From Patescibacteria group bacterium (GTDB taxonomy: Bacteria; Patescibacteriota; WWE3; UBA101185; UBA10185), in assembly GCA_022710505.1 (NCBI GenBank), contig JAKLGS010000040.1:1-6872 (forward strand): a stretch of DNA of 6,872 nucleotides, written 5' to 3'. The position numbers and the translations under genes are program-made. The number at the start of each line of letters is the position of its first letter. The stretch's first letter is position 1. Below are positions 1-6,551 of this stretch, in pieces. The notes under the pieces were generated by a model. It was not told where the DNA came from. It did not search any database and was given only the letters and a program-made list of their open reading frames with translations.

Positions 1-530
1 CAATAAAAAGAGCCCAAAGAGAAGGTACTGTGACGAGATTCTATCAAAATCCTATTAAAGATAAGATGGGTGCCTATTTTGAGATGGTCCAAGTTACAGG
101 AAAAAGAAAACATTTCTATGTTCAACCAATGGTTGATTTCGAAGAAAAAGTGAAGATATTTGGAAAAGAATGCCACCTCGTTTTGTCCTATGATACCGAA
201 GGAAAACTACTAAGCGGAAAATTTTATTTATGCCATAGGGATATGGTTTTATACTCGACCGGTGGCACCTCTGAAAAGGGATTAAAAACCAAGGCCGGGT
301 ACGAGCTCCTGTGGAAATCTATTTTATATTTTAAAGGTCTTGGATATAAGGTTTTGGATCTTGAGGGTAGGGATGACCCACGTTTTAAAGATGCTACCAA
401 AAATTGGGGAGGTTTCAGTCATTTTAAAGAAAAATTCGGTGGGGAAAATATTGAGTTTCCTCACCCATACATTAAATACTTTAATCCTGTATTGAAGTTT
501 TTTTCCAAGTTTATGAAATTACCGCTGTAG
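1..530 (+). CDS. FemAB/FemX-family peptidoglycan-bridge aminoacyltransferase, C-terminal part (5' end outside window)
   Basis: This is the C-terminal 175 residues of a protein whose reading frame is open to the left edge (codons from base 3). A GTG at 30 could start a 166-residue protein, but the nine codons before it (IKRAQREGT) read like the Lys/Arg-rich helix of FemAB proteins, so I treat the gene as cut by the window. Counting from that GTG, the visible family signatures are the strand-turn YSTGGTS (75-81), the helix GYELLWKSILYFKGLGY (90-106), LDLEGRDDP (109-117) and NWGGFSHFKEKFGG (125-138). These match the second GNAT-like domain of FemABX enzymes, which move an amino acid from aminoacyl-tRNA onto the peptidoglycan stem peptide at the inner membrane face. 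The donor and acceptor cannot be told from this fragment. It ends with TAG 18 nt before the stop of the convergent helicase gene. Some FemAB-like GNAT proteins have other substrates, so only the family is firm. Confidence 0.8.
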   Translation, partial: IKRAQREGTVTRFYQNPIKDKMGAYFEMVQVTGKRKHFYVQPMVDFEEKVKIFGKECHLVLSYDTEGKLLSGKFYLCHRDMVLYSTGGTSEKGLKTKAGYELLWKSILYFKGLGYKVLDLEGRDDPRFKDATKNWGGFSHFKEKFGGENIEFPHPYIKYFNPVLKFFSKFMKLPL

Positions 531-545
531 AGGGTTGAGTCCTCT
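529..545. terminator. Short hairpin between convergent genes, possible weak terminator
   Basis: AGAGG (529-533) pairs with CCTCT (541-545), and a G-U pair can extend the stem to six pairs. The hairpin overlaps the stop codon of the FemAB-like gene and lies just before the stop of the helicase gene. Neither strand has a good T-run after the stem, so intrinsic termination is doubtful. Its position between two convergent stops is the main argument for it. Confidence 0.25.
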
Positions 546-548
546 CCC

Positions 549-3500
549 TTACTCCTTCTTTGCGAAGGGGCATATCTCTTTAAAGTCGCAGTACATACAA
601 TCGCGTCCGGGATTAGGTTCAAAATTTTCCTCATTTATGTTTTTAATCACGTCTTTGATGATTTCCCTTTGAGCGTCAACCTGTTTCTGAGTTCTTTTTG
701 TGGAAATTTTATTGCCCGTATTTAAAAAATAGAGACTCAAGACATCCGGATTTATTTTCAAAGCCTCTGTTGCCCCCATAGTGTAAATAGTCATCTGTAC
801 GTTGTCATCAACATCTTTTTGGGATTTTTCCTTCCCTGTTTTGTAGTCAATTATTTCTACGGTGCCATCAGGAAGTTTATCTATCCTGTCTATTGTTCCT
901 TTCAGCTTAGTTCCATCAATACTAAGTACAAATTTTTTCTCTAAGCCCAAGTGTTTAGCATCTAAACCCTTGTTTTTTTCATAATAATCCTTAAGAATGT
1001 TTTTACCTTCTTCAAAAGAATTTTTTCTATCTTTTTCATTTTCATAACCCAACGGATTCCAGTTTTTTTCAAATATTTTATAAAAATCTTCGAGCGAAGG
1101 TTTGTTTCCAGACATTATTTTTGAGTGAAATTCATTTAGTGTTTTATGAAAAGTATCTCCGAAATTTAAAGAGCGACTGGGTGGGGTGGGGATGTTTAAA
1201 ACATACGAATATTTGTATCTTAAAGGGCATATTAGATAGTTGTCTATTTGAGAGTAGCTGATGTGATCTAATTTATTTCCTTTTAATTCTGATATTTTTC
1301 TAATCTTTGGTGTGAAGGATTTTTTGACTTCGCTGGGGAAGGGTAGTTTGGCTAACTCTTCGGTTGTAAAGTCTTTCAATTCAATGCCGGTTTCATTCAA
1401 AAAGCCACAAGGTATAGTATCTCTTTTACCGCCGTAGTTTTTACCTAATGTCAGGTAAAGATATTTTTTTGCCCTTGTCATACCAACATAAAAAAGCCTT
1501 CTTTCTTCTTGGATATGCTCGTCCCCAGTTGGCAAGGTTTCTTTTATAAGATCGTCTGGAATTTTTAAGGTATCGCCTCTGTTTTTTGTTGGAAATCTCC
1601 CTGAAACCAGATTTACCATAAAAACTACTGGAAATTCCAGTCCTTTTGCTGAATGCACTGTCATCAGATTTACAGTATCAATATCTTCTATTTCAGCTTG
1701 GGCAGGGTTTTCACCTGCTTCAATTATCATGTCAAAATAGTCTACCAAATCTACTATTGTAGGCATTTCTTTTGTCTGGTCGTGCCAATCAACTTCAAAT
1801 TTCTGAATTCTTTTAAGAAAAAGATTTAAATTTTTAATGCAAAGTTCATTTTCCTGGGTTTCTTCTTCTAAAAATATACCAAGGTAATTTATTGTATTTA
1901 CAAGGTTGAAAGCCATTTCAGTAGGAGTTTGTTTGGTGATGTTTTTTTGAAATTCTTCCACAATTTTTACGAGATTTTGAACGTTTTCGTTTTTTGATTC
2001 TTTTACTTGTTCCCAAAGTTCTACTTTTTTAAATCTTGATTGAGAGAGAAGGTTTGAAATTTCTTCGTAGGGTATTTCCAAACTGTCTACATTTAGTACT
2101 CGAAACAGGCTTATTCCTTCTTTTGTATCAATTATTATTTTTAAAAAAGCCAGGATGTCGCGGACTTCGTCTCGGTCGTAAAGACCTCTGTTTCCAACCA
2201 GTTGGTAAGGAATCCCGTATTTTCTCAGCGAAAGCATGAACGGGTCTAAGTGGTTATTGGCTCTGGCTAGAATAGCAATATCTTTAAAAGTGTATTGAGG
2301 TTCTTTTGCCAGTATTTCGATGATTTCCGAGACCACTAAGTTAACTTCATCTTCCAGGGTTTCAGCTCGAATTATTTCCGGATTAAGTTTTGAATTAAGT
2401 CTGATTTTGGGGCTTTTCACAGAAGAGGTTGTTTTAGTGCCTTTGGAATTTTTCTCTTTCCTCTCGATTGAAACCATACTGACAAGCTCTTTCGAAATCC
2501 CGAGTTTTGACTCTAACGTGTCGGGGTTGTTGTTTTGAATTAGTTTGTAGGCTGGGTCCAATATTTCCTGGGTCGATCTGTAATTTTTTATTAGTGTCAC
2601 TGTTTCTGCTTTTTTGTAATCTTCCATAAATTGAAGTATGTTTGATATTGCCGCCCCTCTGAATTTATAGATTGATTGTGAATCGTCACCCACCACCAGC
2701 AAACTTCTTTGATTAGATTTTTCTTTTAGATCCTTTGTATTTTTCTTTTGATCTTCCTTTGTGGGGTAGAGTAATTTTATTAATTCGTACTGTGCATAAT
2801 TGGTGTCTTGAAACTCATCCACCAAAATATGTTTAAATTGTTTTTGGTATTCAGATAATATATTGGGTCTGGCTTTAAATAGTTTTATCACCCACATTAT
2901 TAAATTGCCAAAATCCAAGCCCGAGTTTTGTATTTTTAACCGCTCGTATTCATTGTAAATATATGACAACTCATCGTATTTTAATTTTTCCTCATCACTT
3001 TCGTGTTTCATTTGCTTAACAAAGGTTTCAAAGTCCTTATTAGAAATATTTTCGTCTTGAAGTTTAGAGATAAAAGTTAAAATATCTGAAATAAATTTAG
3101 TTGGATTTCCCAAAGGTCTGAAATATTTCAAATCCATTTCAAAAATATTTTTACGCAATAAAAGCCACTGATCTGAATCGGGAAGTGTTTTATAAGAGGG
3201 GTCCAACCCAATTTCAATTCCTTTTTCTTTCAAAACTCTTTCTGCAAAAGCATGAAAAGTATAAATCCAAGGCTCTTCGTATCCTAAAGGCATAATATCT
3301 CCGACACGTTCCACCATTTCATGCGAAGCCTTTTCAGTAAACGTCAGGGCCAGTATTTCCTGAGGATCAACATTTTTATCTTGAATTAGGTGTTTTATTC
3401 TTTCAGTGATTACTCTGGTTTTTCCTGTACCTGCGCCCGCTACAACTAACATTGGCCCCGATTCGTGATTTACTGCTTCAAGTTGATTTTTGTTTAATTC

Positions 3501-3593
3501 GGTCTTTAGCTTTTTTTCATTTAGTTTCTTTTGAGATTTAGGTGTTTTGTTTTTTGGTGTTTTAGGTTTTGCTTTTGTTTTTGATTTAGACAT
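549..3593 (-). CDS. UvrD/PcrA-type superfamily 1 helicase fused to a RecB-family PD-(D/E)XK nuclease with a Cys cluster
   Basis: This 1014-residue protein is probably an ATP-driven DNA translocase-nuclease for break resection, a one-chain counterpart of AddAB-type enzymes. The helicase motifs are all present: Q motif (33-43, Q37), Walker A AGAGTGKT (52-59), motif Ia LTFTEKAS (83-90), motif II VDEFQDTN (258-265), motif III GDDSQSIYKFRG (302-313), motif IV NYRS (337-340), motif V TVHSAKGLEFP (645-655) and motif VI EERRLFYVGMTRAKK (696-710). The nuclease domain (about 777-1014) shows FGDTFH (H816), GTIDRID (D902), DYKTG (D916, K918) and QMTIY (Q933, Y937), so its catalytic set looks intact. C789 plus C999, C1002 and C1008 form the CPxR...CxxCx5C pattern of AddB, Dna2 and Cas4 iron-sulfur nucleases. 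The first 30 residues include 13 lysines, and further Lys-rich inserts lie at 280-296 and 376-404. The start is secure: an in-frame TAA lies 15 nt upstream (ending 3606), and the next Met (48) follows the Q motif. No Shine-Dalgarno is present. The exact pathway is inferred. Confidence 0.93.
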   Translation of the reverse strand: MSKSKTKAKPKTPKNKTPKSQKKLNEKKLKTELNKNQLEAVNHESGPMLVVAGAGTGKTRVITERIKHLIQDKNVDPQEILALTFTEKASHEMVERVGDIMPLGYEEPWIYTFHAFAERVLKEKGIEIGLDPSYKTLPDSDQWLLLRKNIFEMDLKYFRPLGNPTKFISDILTFISKLQDENISNKDFETFVKQMKHESDEEKLKYDELSYIYNEYERLKIQNSGLDFGNLIMWVIKLFKARPNILSEYQKQFKHILVDEFQDTNYAQYELIKLLYPTKEDQKKNTKDLKEKSNQRSLLVVGDDSQSIYKFRGAAISNILQFMEDYKKAETVTLIKNYRSTQEILDPAYKLIQNNNPDTLESKLGISKELVSMVSIERKEKNSKGTKTTSSVKSPKIRLNSKLNPEIIRAETLEDEVNLVVSEIIEILAKEPQYTFKDIAILARANNHLDPFMLSLRKYGIPYQLVGNRGLYDRDEVRDILAFLKIIIDTKEGISLFRVLNVDSLEIPYEEISNLLSQSRFKKVELWEQVKESKNENVQNLVKIVEEFQKNITKQTPTEMAFNLVNTINYLGIFLEEETQENELCIKNLNLFLKRIQKFEVDWHDQTKEMPTIVDLVDYFDMIIEAGENPAQAEIEDIDTVNLMTVHSAKGLEFPVVFMVNLVSGRFPTKNRGDTLKIPDDLIKETLPTGDEHIQEERRLFYVGMTRAKKYLYLTLGKNYGGKRDTIPCGFLNETGIELKDFTTEELAKLPFPSEVKKSFTPKIRKISELKGNKLDHISYSQIDNYLICPLRYKYSYVLNIPTPPSRSLNFGDTFHKTLNEFHSKIMSGNKPSLEDFYKIFEKNWNPLGYENEKDRKNSFEEGKNILKDYYEKNKGLDAKHLGLEKKFVLSIDGTKLKGTIDRIDKLPDGTVEIIDYKTGKEKSQKDVDDNVQMTIYTMGATEALKINPDVLSLYFLNTGNKISTKRTQKQVDAQREIIKDVIKNINEENFEPNPGRDCMYCDFKEICPFAKKE

Positions 3594-3594
3594 C

Positions 3595-3672
3595 TTGGGT
3601 ATATTTTACATTAAAAAATATATAAAAAGGGTGGTTTGTCATAATACTATTGACTGTGAAAAATATACCCAA
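3595..3672. repeat. 13-bp perfect inverted repeat spanning the divergent promoter region
   Basis: TTGGGTATATTTT at 3595-3607 recurs as its exact reverse complement AAAATATACCCAA at 3660-3672, with 52 bp between the arms. A TGT lies three to five bases upstream of both arms when read toward each gene. The left arm overlaps the helicase -10 and probable start site, and the right arm fills most of the -35/-10 spacer of the surface-protein promoter. Both predicted start sites lie at or outside the arms, so no transcript should contain both arms and an RNA hairpin is unlikely. A shared operator bound by one regulator is the simplest reading, but this is inference. Confidence 0.6.
3603..3608 (-). 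promoter_or_regulatory. Probable -10 element of the helicase-nuclease gene
   Basis: Read on the minus strand, TAAAAT (five of six to TATAAT) lies nine nt before the ATG ending at 3593. Transcription would start about 0-4 nt before the ATG, so the mRNA would be leaderless or nearly so, in keeping with the absent Shine-Dalgarno. I find no convincing -35 at 16-18 nt (CCCTTT or similar). The box overlaps the left arm of the 13-bp inverted repeat, so a bound protein could block it. Confidence 0.4.
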
Positions 3673-3678
3673 TACAAT
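3650..3678 (+). promoter_or_regulatory. Sigma-70-type promoter of the GLUG surface-protein gene
   Basis: TTGACT (3650-3655) and TACAAT (3673-3678) each match five of six consensus bases and are separated by the ideal 17 bp. Initiation is expected around 3685-3687, and the ATG is at 3687, so the message should be leaderless. The 13-bp inverted-repeat arm (3660-3672) lies in the spacer. Confidence 0.72.
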
Positions 3679-3686
3679 TTATATCA

Positions 3687-6302
3687 ATGTCCGTCATAAA
3701 TAAAAACTTGCTAAAAAAATTTGAGTGTAGTTTTTTTAAATTATCTTTAGTTTTTCTCTTCTTCATTTTTATATTTGGATATTCTCCTATTTCCAAAAAA
3801 GCTTATGCATATGACATATATTACATAGAGGATCTGTATAACATAAGATACGATTTGGCAGGTAACCATGTTTTGATGAATGATTTGGATTTTAACAGCG
3901 ATACCAGTTATAGCGATCCTAATAATAAGATTTCGTATACTGCTGGGGAGGGCTGGGATCCTATTCAAGGCTTTCAGGGAACATTTGATGGAAGTGGTTA
4001 TACAATTTCAAATCTATTCATAAGTGACTCATCTTCTTCTATTGGCGTCGGTTTATTTGGAGATATTTCTGTAAGTTCTTCAGTTCTTGATGTTGGTTTA
4101 TCTAATACTTATATCTCAGCGATTAATTCCAATAAGGTTGGTGGTCTGATTGGTAATAATGATGGTAGGGTAGTCAATTGCTATTCAACTGGAAGTGTTG
4201 TCGGAGCTCTATGGGTAGGTGGTTTGGTTGGAGAGAACGATGTTAACGGTGTAGTAACATATTCTTATTCTTCTGCTGTTGTAGATGGGTCGGACGATAC
4301 AGGAGGTCTGGTTGGTTACAATCGTGGGGATATTACAAACTCCTATTCAACAGGAATTGTCACCGGAAACGGCGAGACGGGTGGTTTGGTAGGTTTTTCT
4401 GACAATGTTGGGCACATAAGTAAAACCTACTCAACAGGTCAAGTATTATATTTTCCGTCTGGAACTGGAAGTGGGGGGAGTGGTGGTTTAGTTGGATTAT
4501 ACGAAGGTATGTTAGCATTATCGGATTCATTTTGGGATACGGAAACATCCGGTATGGCCACATCTGACGGAGGTATCGGAAAAACAACTTTGGAGATGCA
4601 GTCCGTTGTAACTTTTACCAACTGGGATATTGTAGATATATCAAGTTTCGACCCTTATAATCCTAATGATTGGTATATAGACGAGGGTGTAGATTACCCA
4701 AGATTGTTTTGGGAATCTGCTGATTACCCACCCCTACCACCCGAAGTAGATTACACCATAGACTCAATAGAAGATTTAGATAATATTAGATACGATCTTG
4801 CAGGTGATTACGTTTTAACTAGAGACTTGGATTTTAACAGTGATGCTAGTTACAGTGACCCAGCTAATAAGATTTCATACACTACTGGAGAGGGTTGGGA
4901 CCCTGTTGGAATCTTTGGCGCTGGTTCTTGGTTTTCTGGAAATTTTGATGGAGATGGCTATATAATATCTAACTTGTACATAAATAATACTACCGACGAG
5001 GATGTTGGTTTATTTGGTGTAGCATATTATTCCAATATATCTAACATAGGAATCGTTAACGCAAACATTACCTCAACCTCATATGCAGGTATCTTGGTTT
5101 CGTATTACATCGGTACTGGAATAATTGAGGATTCATATTCAACAGGCTCAGTAACCGGCTCTTATGAAATTGGGGGGCTGGTTTCATATAACCTTGGATC
5201 TATAAATAATTCTTACTCCACAGCTAATGTTACTGGGCACAGTGGTCTGGGTGGCTTAGTAGGATATAACGAGGGGTCAATAAATAACTCTTACTCAAGG
5301 GGTTCCTTAAGTGGTCACGACTCATATGGAGGTTTGGTTGGGGAAAACAATGGGTCAATAACTAACTCGTATTCAACAGGGGTGATAGAAAGCCCAGAAA
5401 ATACTGGAGGTTTGGTTGGAATTAACGGAGATGCAGTAGGTACTGTAACAGACTCTTTCTGGGATACAGAGACTTCTGGCATAGATGTGTCTGATGGTGG
5501 TACAGGAAAAACCACAGTCGAGATGATGTCGTTATTAACCTTTGACATATCGGCTCCTGATGAAAACCCATCACCTTGGGACATTGTAAAAATTGAAAAT
5601 TTTGATGAAGAAGACCCTAACATCTGGTATTTGGATGAAGGAAACGATTATCCAAGATTATTTTGGGAATTTGAAGGCTACAATCCCCCTGATGATGAGC
5701 ATAACGAACCATCAGGTAGGCCTGTATTTCATCCTGACAAAAGATGTCATTGGGATAAACCGAAAAGTCCTAATTGGATTAAATTAGAACCTATGGTTAA
5801 AGATGGAGTATCAGGAATGAATTTAACGTGGGTACAGTACGATGCAGATAAAATTAACATTAAAATCGATGACGGAACAGGTAAGTATCCTTGGAAAATT
5901 GAAAAAACATCAAACGATGGGCATGAGTTTTTACCAAATGTATCTTCTTGGCAAAACATTATGATAGAACCAATTAACCACTGCAAGGAAGGAGAATATT
6001 CTCTTGCTGTAAGTCAACTTACATACCCTTATGGTTGGTATGGTCAAAGTGATAACAAAGTTGCTTTAGCTACTAATACCCTTGGTTATTCAACAAAATC
6101 TTCTGTATTGGGAACCTCTACTGAATCGGAAGAAACTCCATCAGAAGAAAACCCAATGGTACCTGAAACAGGTAGTAATGATATTTTGTACCTGACTACA
6201 TCACTCTCAATAATTGGTTTTTCAATCTACTTTGTTTTAAATGAAAAATCCAGAAGATTTGCATTAAGAGATTTTGAGAAAAGAGTATCAAGAGGTCTTT
6301 AA
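3687..6302 (+). CDS. Secreted, probably wall- or membrane-anchored GLUG-repeat surface protein
   Basis: This 871-residue protein should be exported and displayed on the cell surface. A signal peptide covers about 1-41: basic start, hydrophobic core 19-31, and a probable cut after AYA (39-41). Two homologous modules follow (44-343 and 358-661). Each opens with an IEDLxNIRYDLAG segment, then GEGWDP and FDGxGYxISNL, then five GLUG-type repeats of the form GGLVGxNxGxIxNSYSTGxVxG, then DSFWDTETSG, GKTT and DYPRLFWE. GLUG repeats are known from bacterial surface proteins such as some IgA-protease-type and adhesin proteins and are expected to form a right-handed beta-helix. Residues 680-800 form a smaller domain with C687 and C766, possibly a disulfide-linked beta-sandwich. 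An acidic Ser/Thr linker leads to VPETG (825-829), a hydrophobic segment (833-851) and a basic tail (854-871), resembling a sortase signal. The ATG is the only suitable start: it has no Shine-Dalgarno and a promoter almost on top of it. Adhesion is plausible, but the ligand is unknown. Confidence 0.88.
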   Translation: MSVINKNLLKKFECSFFKLSLVFLFFIFIFGYSPISKKAYAYDIYYIEDLYNIRYDLAGNHVLMNDLDFNSDTSYSDPNNKISYTAGEGWDPIQGFQGTFDGSGYTISNLFISDSSSSIGVGLFGDISVSSSVLDVGLSNTYISAINSNKVGGLIGNNDGRVVNCYSTGSVVGALWVGGLVGENDVNGVVTYSYSSAVVDGSDDTGGLVGYNRGDITNSYSTGIVTGNGETGGLVGFSDNVGHISKTYSTGQVLYFPSGTGSGGSGGLVGLYEGMLALSDSFWDTETSGMATSDGGIGKTTLEMQSVVTFTNWDIVDISSFDPYNPNDWYIDEGVDYPRLFWESADYPPLPPEVDYTIDSIEDLDNIRYDLAGDYVLTRDLDFNSDASYSDPANKISYTTGEGWDPVGIFGAGSWFSGNFDGDGYIISNLYINNTTDEDVGLFGVAYYSNISNIGIVNANITSTSYAGILVSYYIGTGIIEDSYSTGSVTGSYEIGGLVSYNLGSINNSYSTANVTGHSGLGGLVGYNEGSINNSYSRGSLSGHDSYGGLVGENNGSITNSYSTGVIESPENTGGLVGINGDAVGTVTDSFWDTETSGIDVSDGGTGKTTVEMMSLLTFDISAPDENPSPWDIVKIENFDEEDPNIWYLDEGNDYPRLFWEFEGYNPPDDEHNEPSGRPVFHPDKRCHWDKPKSPNWIKLEPMVKDGVSGMNLTWVQYDADKINIKIDDGTGKYPWKIEKTSNDGHEFLPNVSSWQNIMIEPINHCKEGEYSLAVSQLTYPYGWYGQSDNKVALATNTLGYSTKSSVLGTSTESEETPSEENPMVPETGSNDILYLTTSLSIIGFSIYFVLNEKSRRFALRDFEKRVSRGL
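3816..4715 (+). repeat. GLUG module A (first copy of tandem ~300-residue duplication)
   Basis: This is residues 44-343 of the surface protein. GLUG-like repeats begin near residues 152, 178, 206, 232 and 266. The module ends with DSFWDTETSG (280-289), GIGKTT (296-301) and DYPRLFWE (336-343). It aligns with module B along its whole length, offset 314 to 318 residues. At the DNA level many synonymous positions differ, so the duplication is not recent. Confidence 0.85.
4758..5669 (+). repeat. GLUG module B (second copy of tandem duplication)
   Basis: This is residues 358-661. Its GLUG-like repeats begin near 467 (degenerate: AGILVSYY), 496, 522, 548 and 574. The closing segment is DSFWDTETSG (589-598), GTGKTT (605-610) and DYPRLFWE (654-661). 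Repeats three and four are close in protein sequence, and repeats four and five share a 14-bp exact DNA repeat (5328-5341 and 5406-5419), so this copy has seen more recent internal repeat exchange or expansion than module A. Confidence 0.85.
6159..6299 (+). other. Sortase-like C-terminal anchoring signal (VPETG, membrane segment, basic tail)
   Basis: Residues 825-829 read VPETG, one residue from the classic LPxTG. They are followed by a 19-residue hydrophobic stretch (833-851) and a 20-residue tail with seven Lys/Arg. The three-part order matches sortase substrates. The tail is longer than the usual handful of residues, so the segment could instead act as a plain membrane anchor. No sortase gene is in the window. 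Confidence 0.6.
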
Positions 6303-6314
6303 AATTAATAACTC

Positions 6315-6336
6315 ACTGAGCAAAAATTCAGTTTTT
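6315..6336 (+). terminator. Weak intrinsic terminator after the surface-protein gene
   Basis: Twelve nt after the TAA, ACTGAG (6315-6320) can pair with TTCAGT (6327-6332), including one G-U pair, around a CAAAAA loop. The T-run 6332-6336 follows. The stem is short and A+T-rich, so it would be leaky. It lies where a -35 for the next gene would fall. Confidence 0.4.
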
Positions 6337-6340
6337 GTAC

Positions 6341-6346
6341 TATAAT
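6341..6346 (+). promoter_or_regulatory. Consensus -10 box for the small membrane-protein gene
   Basis: TATAAT is a perfect -10 hexamer, 26 nt before the ATG. The start site would fall near 6352-6354, giving a leader of about 20 nt that contains the ribosome binding site. The best -35 candidate, TGAGCA at 6317-6322 with an 18-bp spacer, matches only three of six bases. The promoter may depend on the -10 alone or on an activator. Confidence 0.6.
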
Positions 6347-6361
6347 CTTCCAACAATAAAA

Positions 6362-6369
6362 AAGGAGAG
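6362..6369 (+). promoter_or_regulatory. Strong Shine-Dalgarno (AAGGAGAG) for the small ORF
   Basis: AGGAG (6363-6367) sits five nt before the ATG at 6373. It decides the start of this short gene and contrasts with the two large genes, whose starts have no purine-rich site. Confidence 0.85.
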
Positions 6370-6372
6370 AGA

Positions 6373-6546
6373 ATGTTACTGACAATTGTTGCTGAAAGCA
6401 ATTCTGTTCAAATTATTAAACTAGTCGGCTTAATTATTGGTTTCTTACTAATTATAGTATTGGCTAATCTTTCACCACGTAAGGATATCGAGGATGGTGA
6501 GAAAAGTGAGAACAGCGTTGCATCTGACGATACTGATTCCAAGTAG
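6373..6546 (+). CDS. Small single-pass membrane protein, 57 residues, function unknown
   Basis: The reading frame runs from ATG (6373) to TAG (6544-6546). It has a short N-terminal part (1-12), a hydrophobic segment of about 13-33 (VQIIKLVGLIIGFLLIIVLA and on), then PRK (35-37) and an acidic, Ser-rich tail with eight Asp/Glu in residues 38-57. Positive charges just after the membrane segment predict the N-terminus outside and the acidic tail in the cytoplasm. It could also be read as an uncleaved signal anchor. The gene has its own TATAAT box, strong ribosome binding site and strong terminator, so it looks like an independently transcribed unit rather than a chance ORF. I do not recognise the family. 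It does not look like SecE, an ATP-synthase subunit or a typical type I toxin, which would lack this long acidic tail. Confidence 0.75.
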   Translation: MLLTIVAESNSVQIIKLVGLIIGFLLIIVLANLSPRKDIEDGEKSENSVASDDTDSK

Positions 6547-6551
6547 TACCA

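Noticed and set aside
30..530. GTG at 30 as the true start of the first gene
   Set aside because: The frame is open to the left edge and the preceding nine codons fit the FemAB family, so the gene most likely starts outside the window.
549..1290. Cas4-like domain as evidence of a CRISPR system
   Set aside because: The Cys pattern and nuclease motifs belong to the C-terminus of a helicase fusion, as in AddB. There is no array and no other cas gene.
2036..2538. Plus-strand ORFs of 67 and 72 codons inside the helicase gene
   Set aside because: They lie opposite conserved helicase coding sequence, with no start signals and no family resemblance.
549..3593. Helicase as a phage-defence component (Gabija GajB or similar)
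   Set aside because: No partner such as an OLD-family nuclease lies beside it. The fused nuclease fits general recombination repair better.
3595..3672. Inverted repeat as an RNA hairpin, attenuator or transposon end
   Set aside because: Both predicted transcription starts are at or outside the arms, so no transcript holds both. The 52 bp between them is too short for a mobile element and encodes nothing.
3687..3809. Lipoprotein signal based on Cys14
   Set aside because: Cys14 precedes the hydrophobic core instead of following it, so it is not a lipobox. The AYA site fits ordinary signal peptidase cleavage.
4360..5623. Antisense ORFs of 60-102 codons inside the surface-protein gene
   Set aside because: They are shadows of the repetitive GLUG codons, lack ribosome binding sites and show no recognisable protein features.
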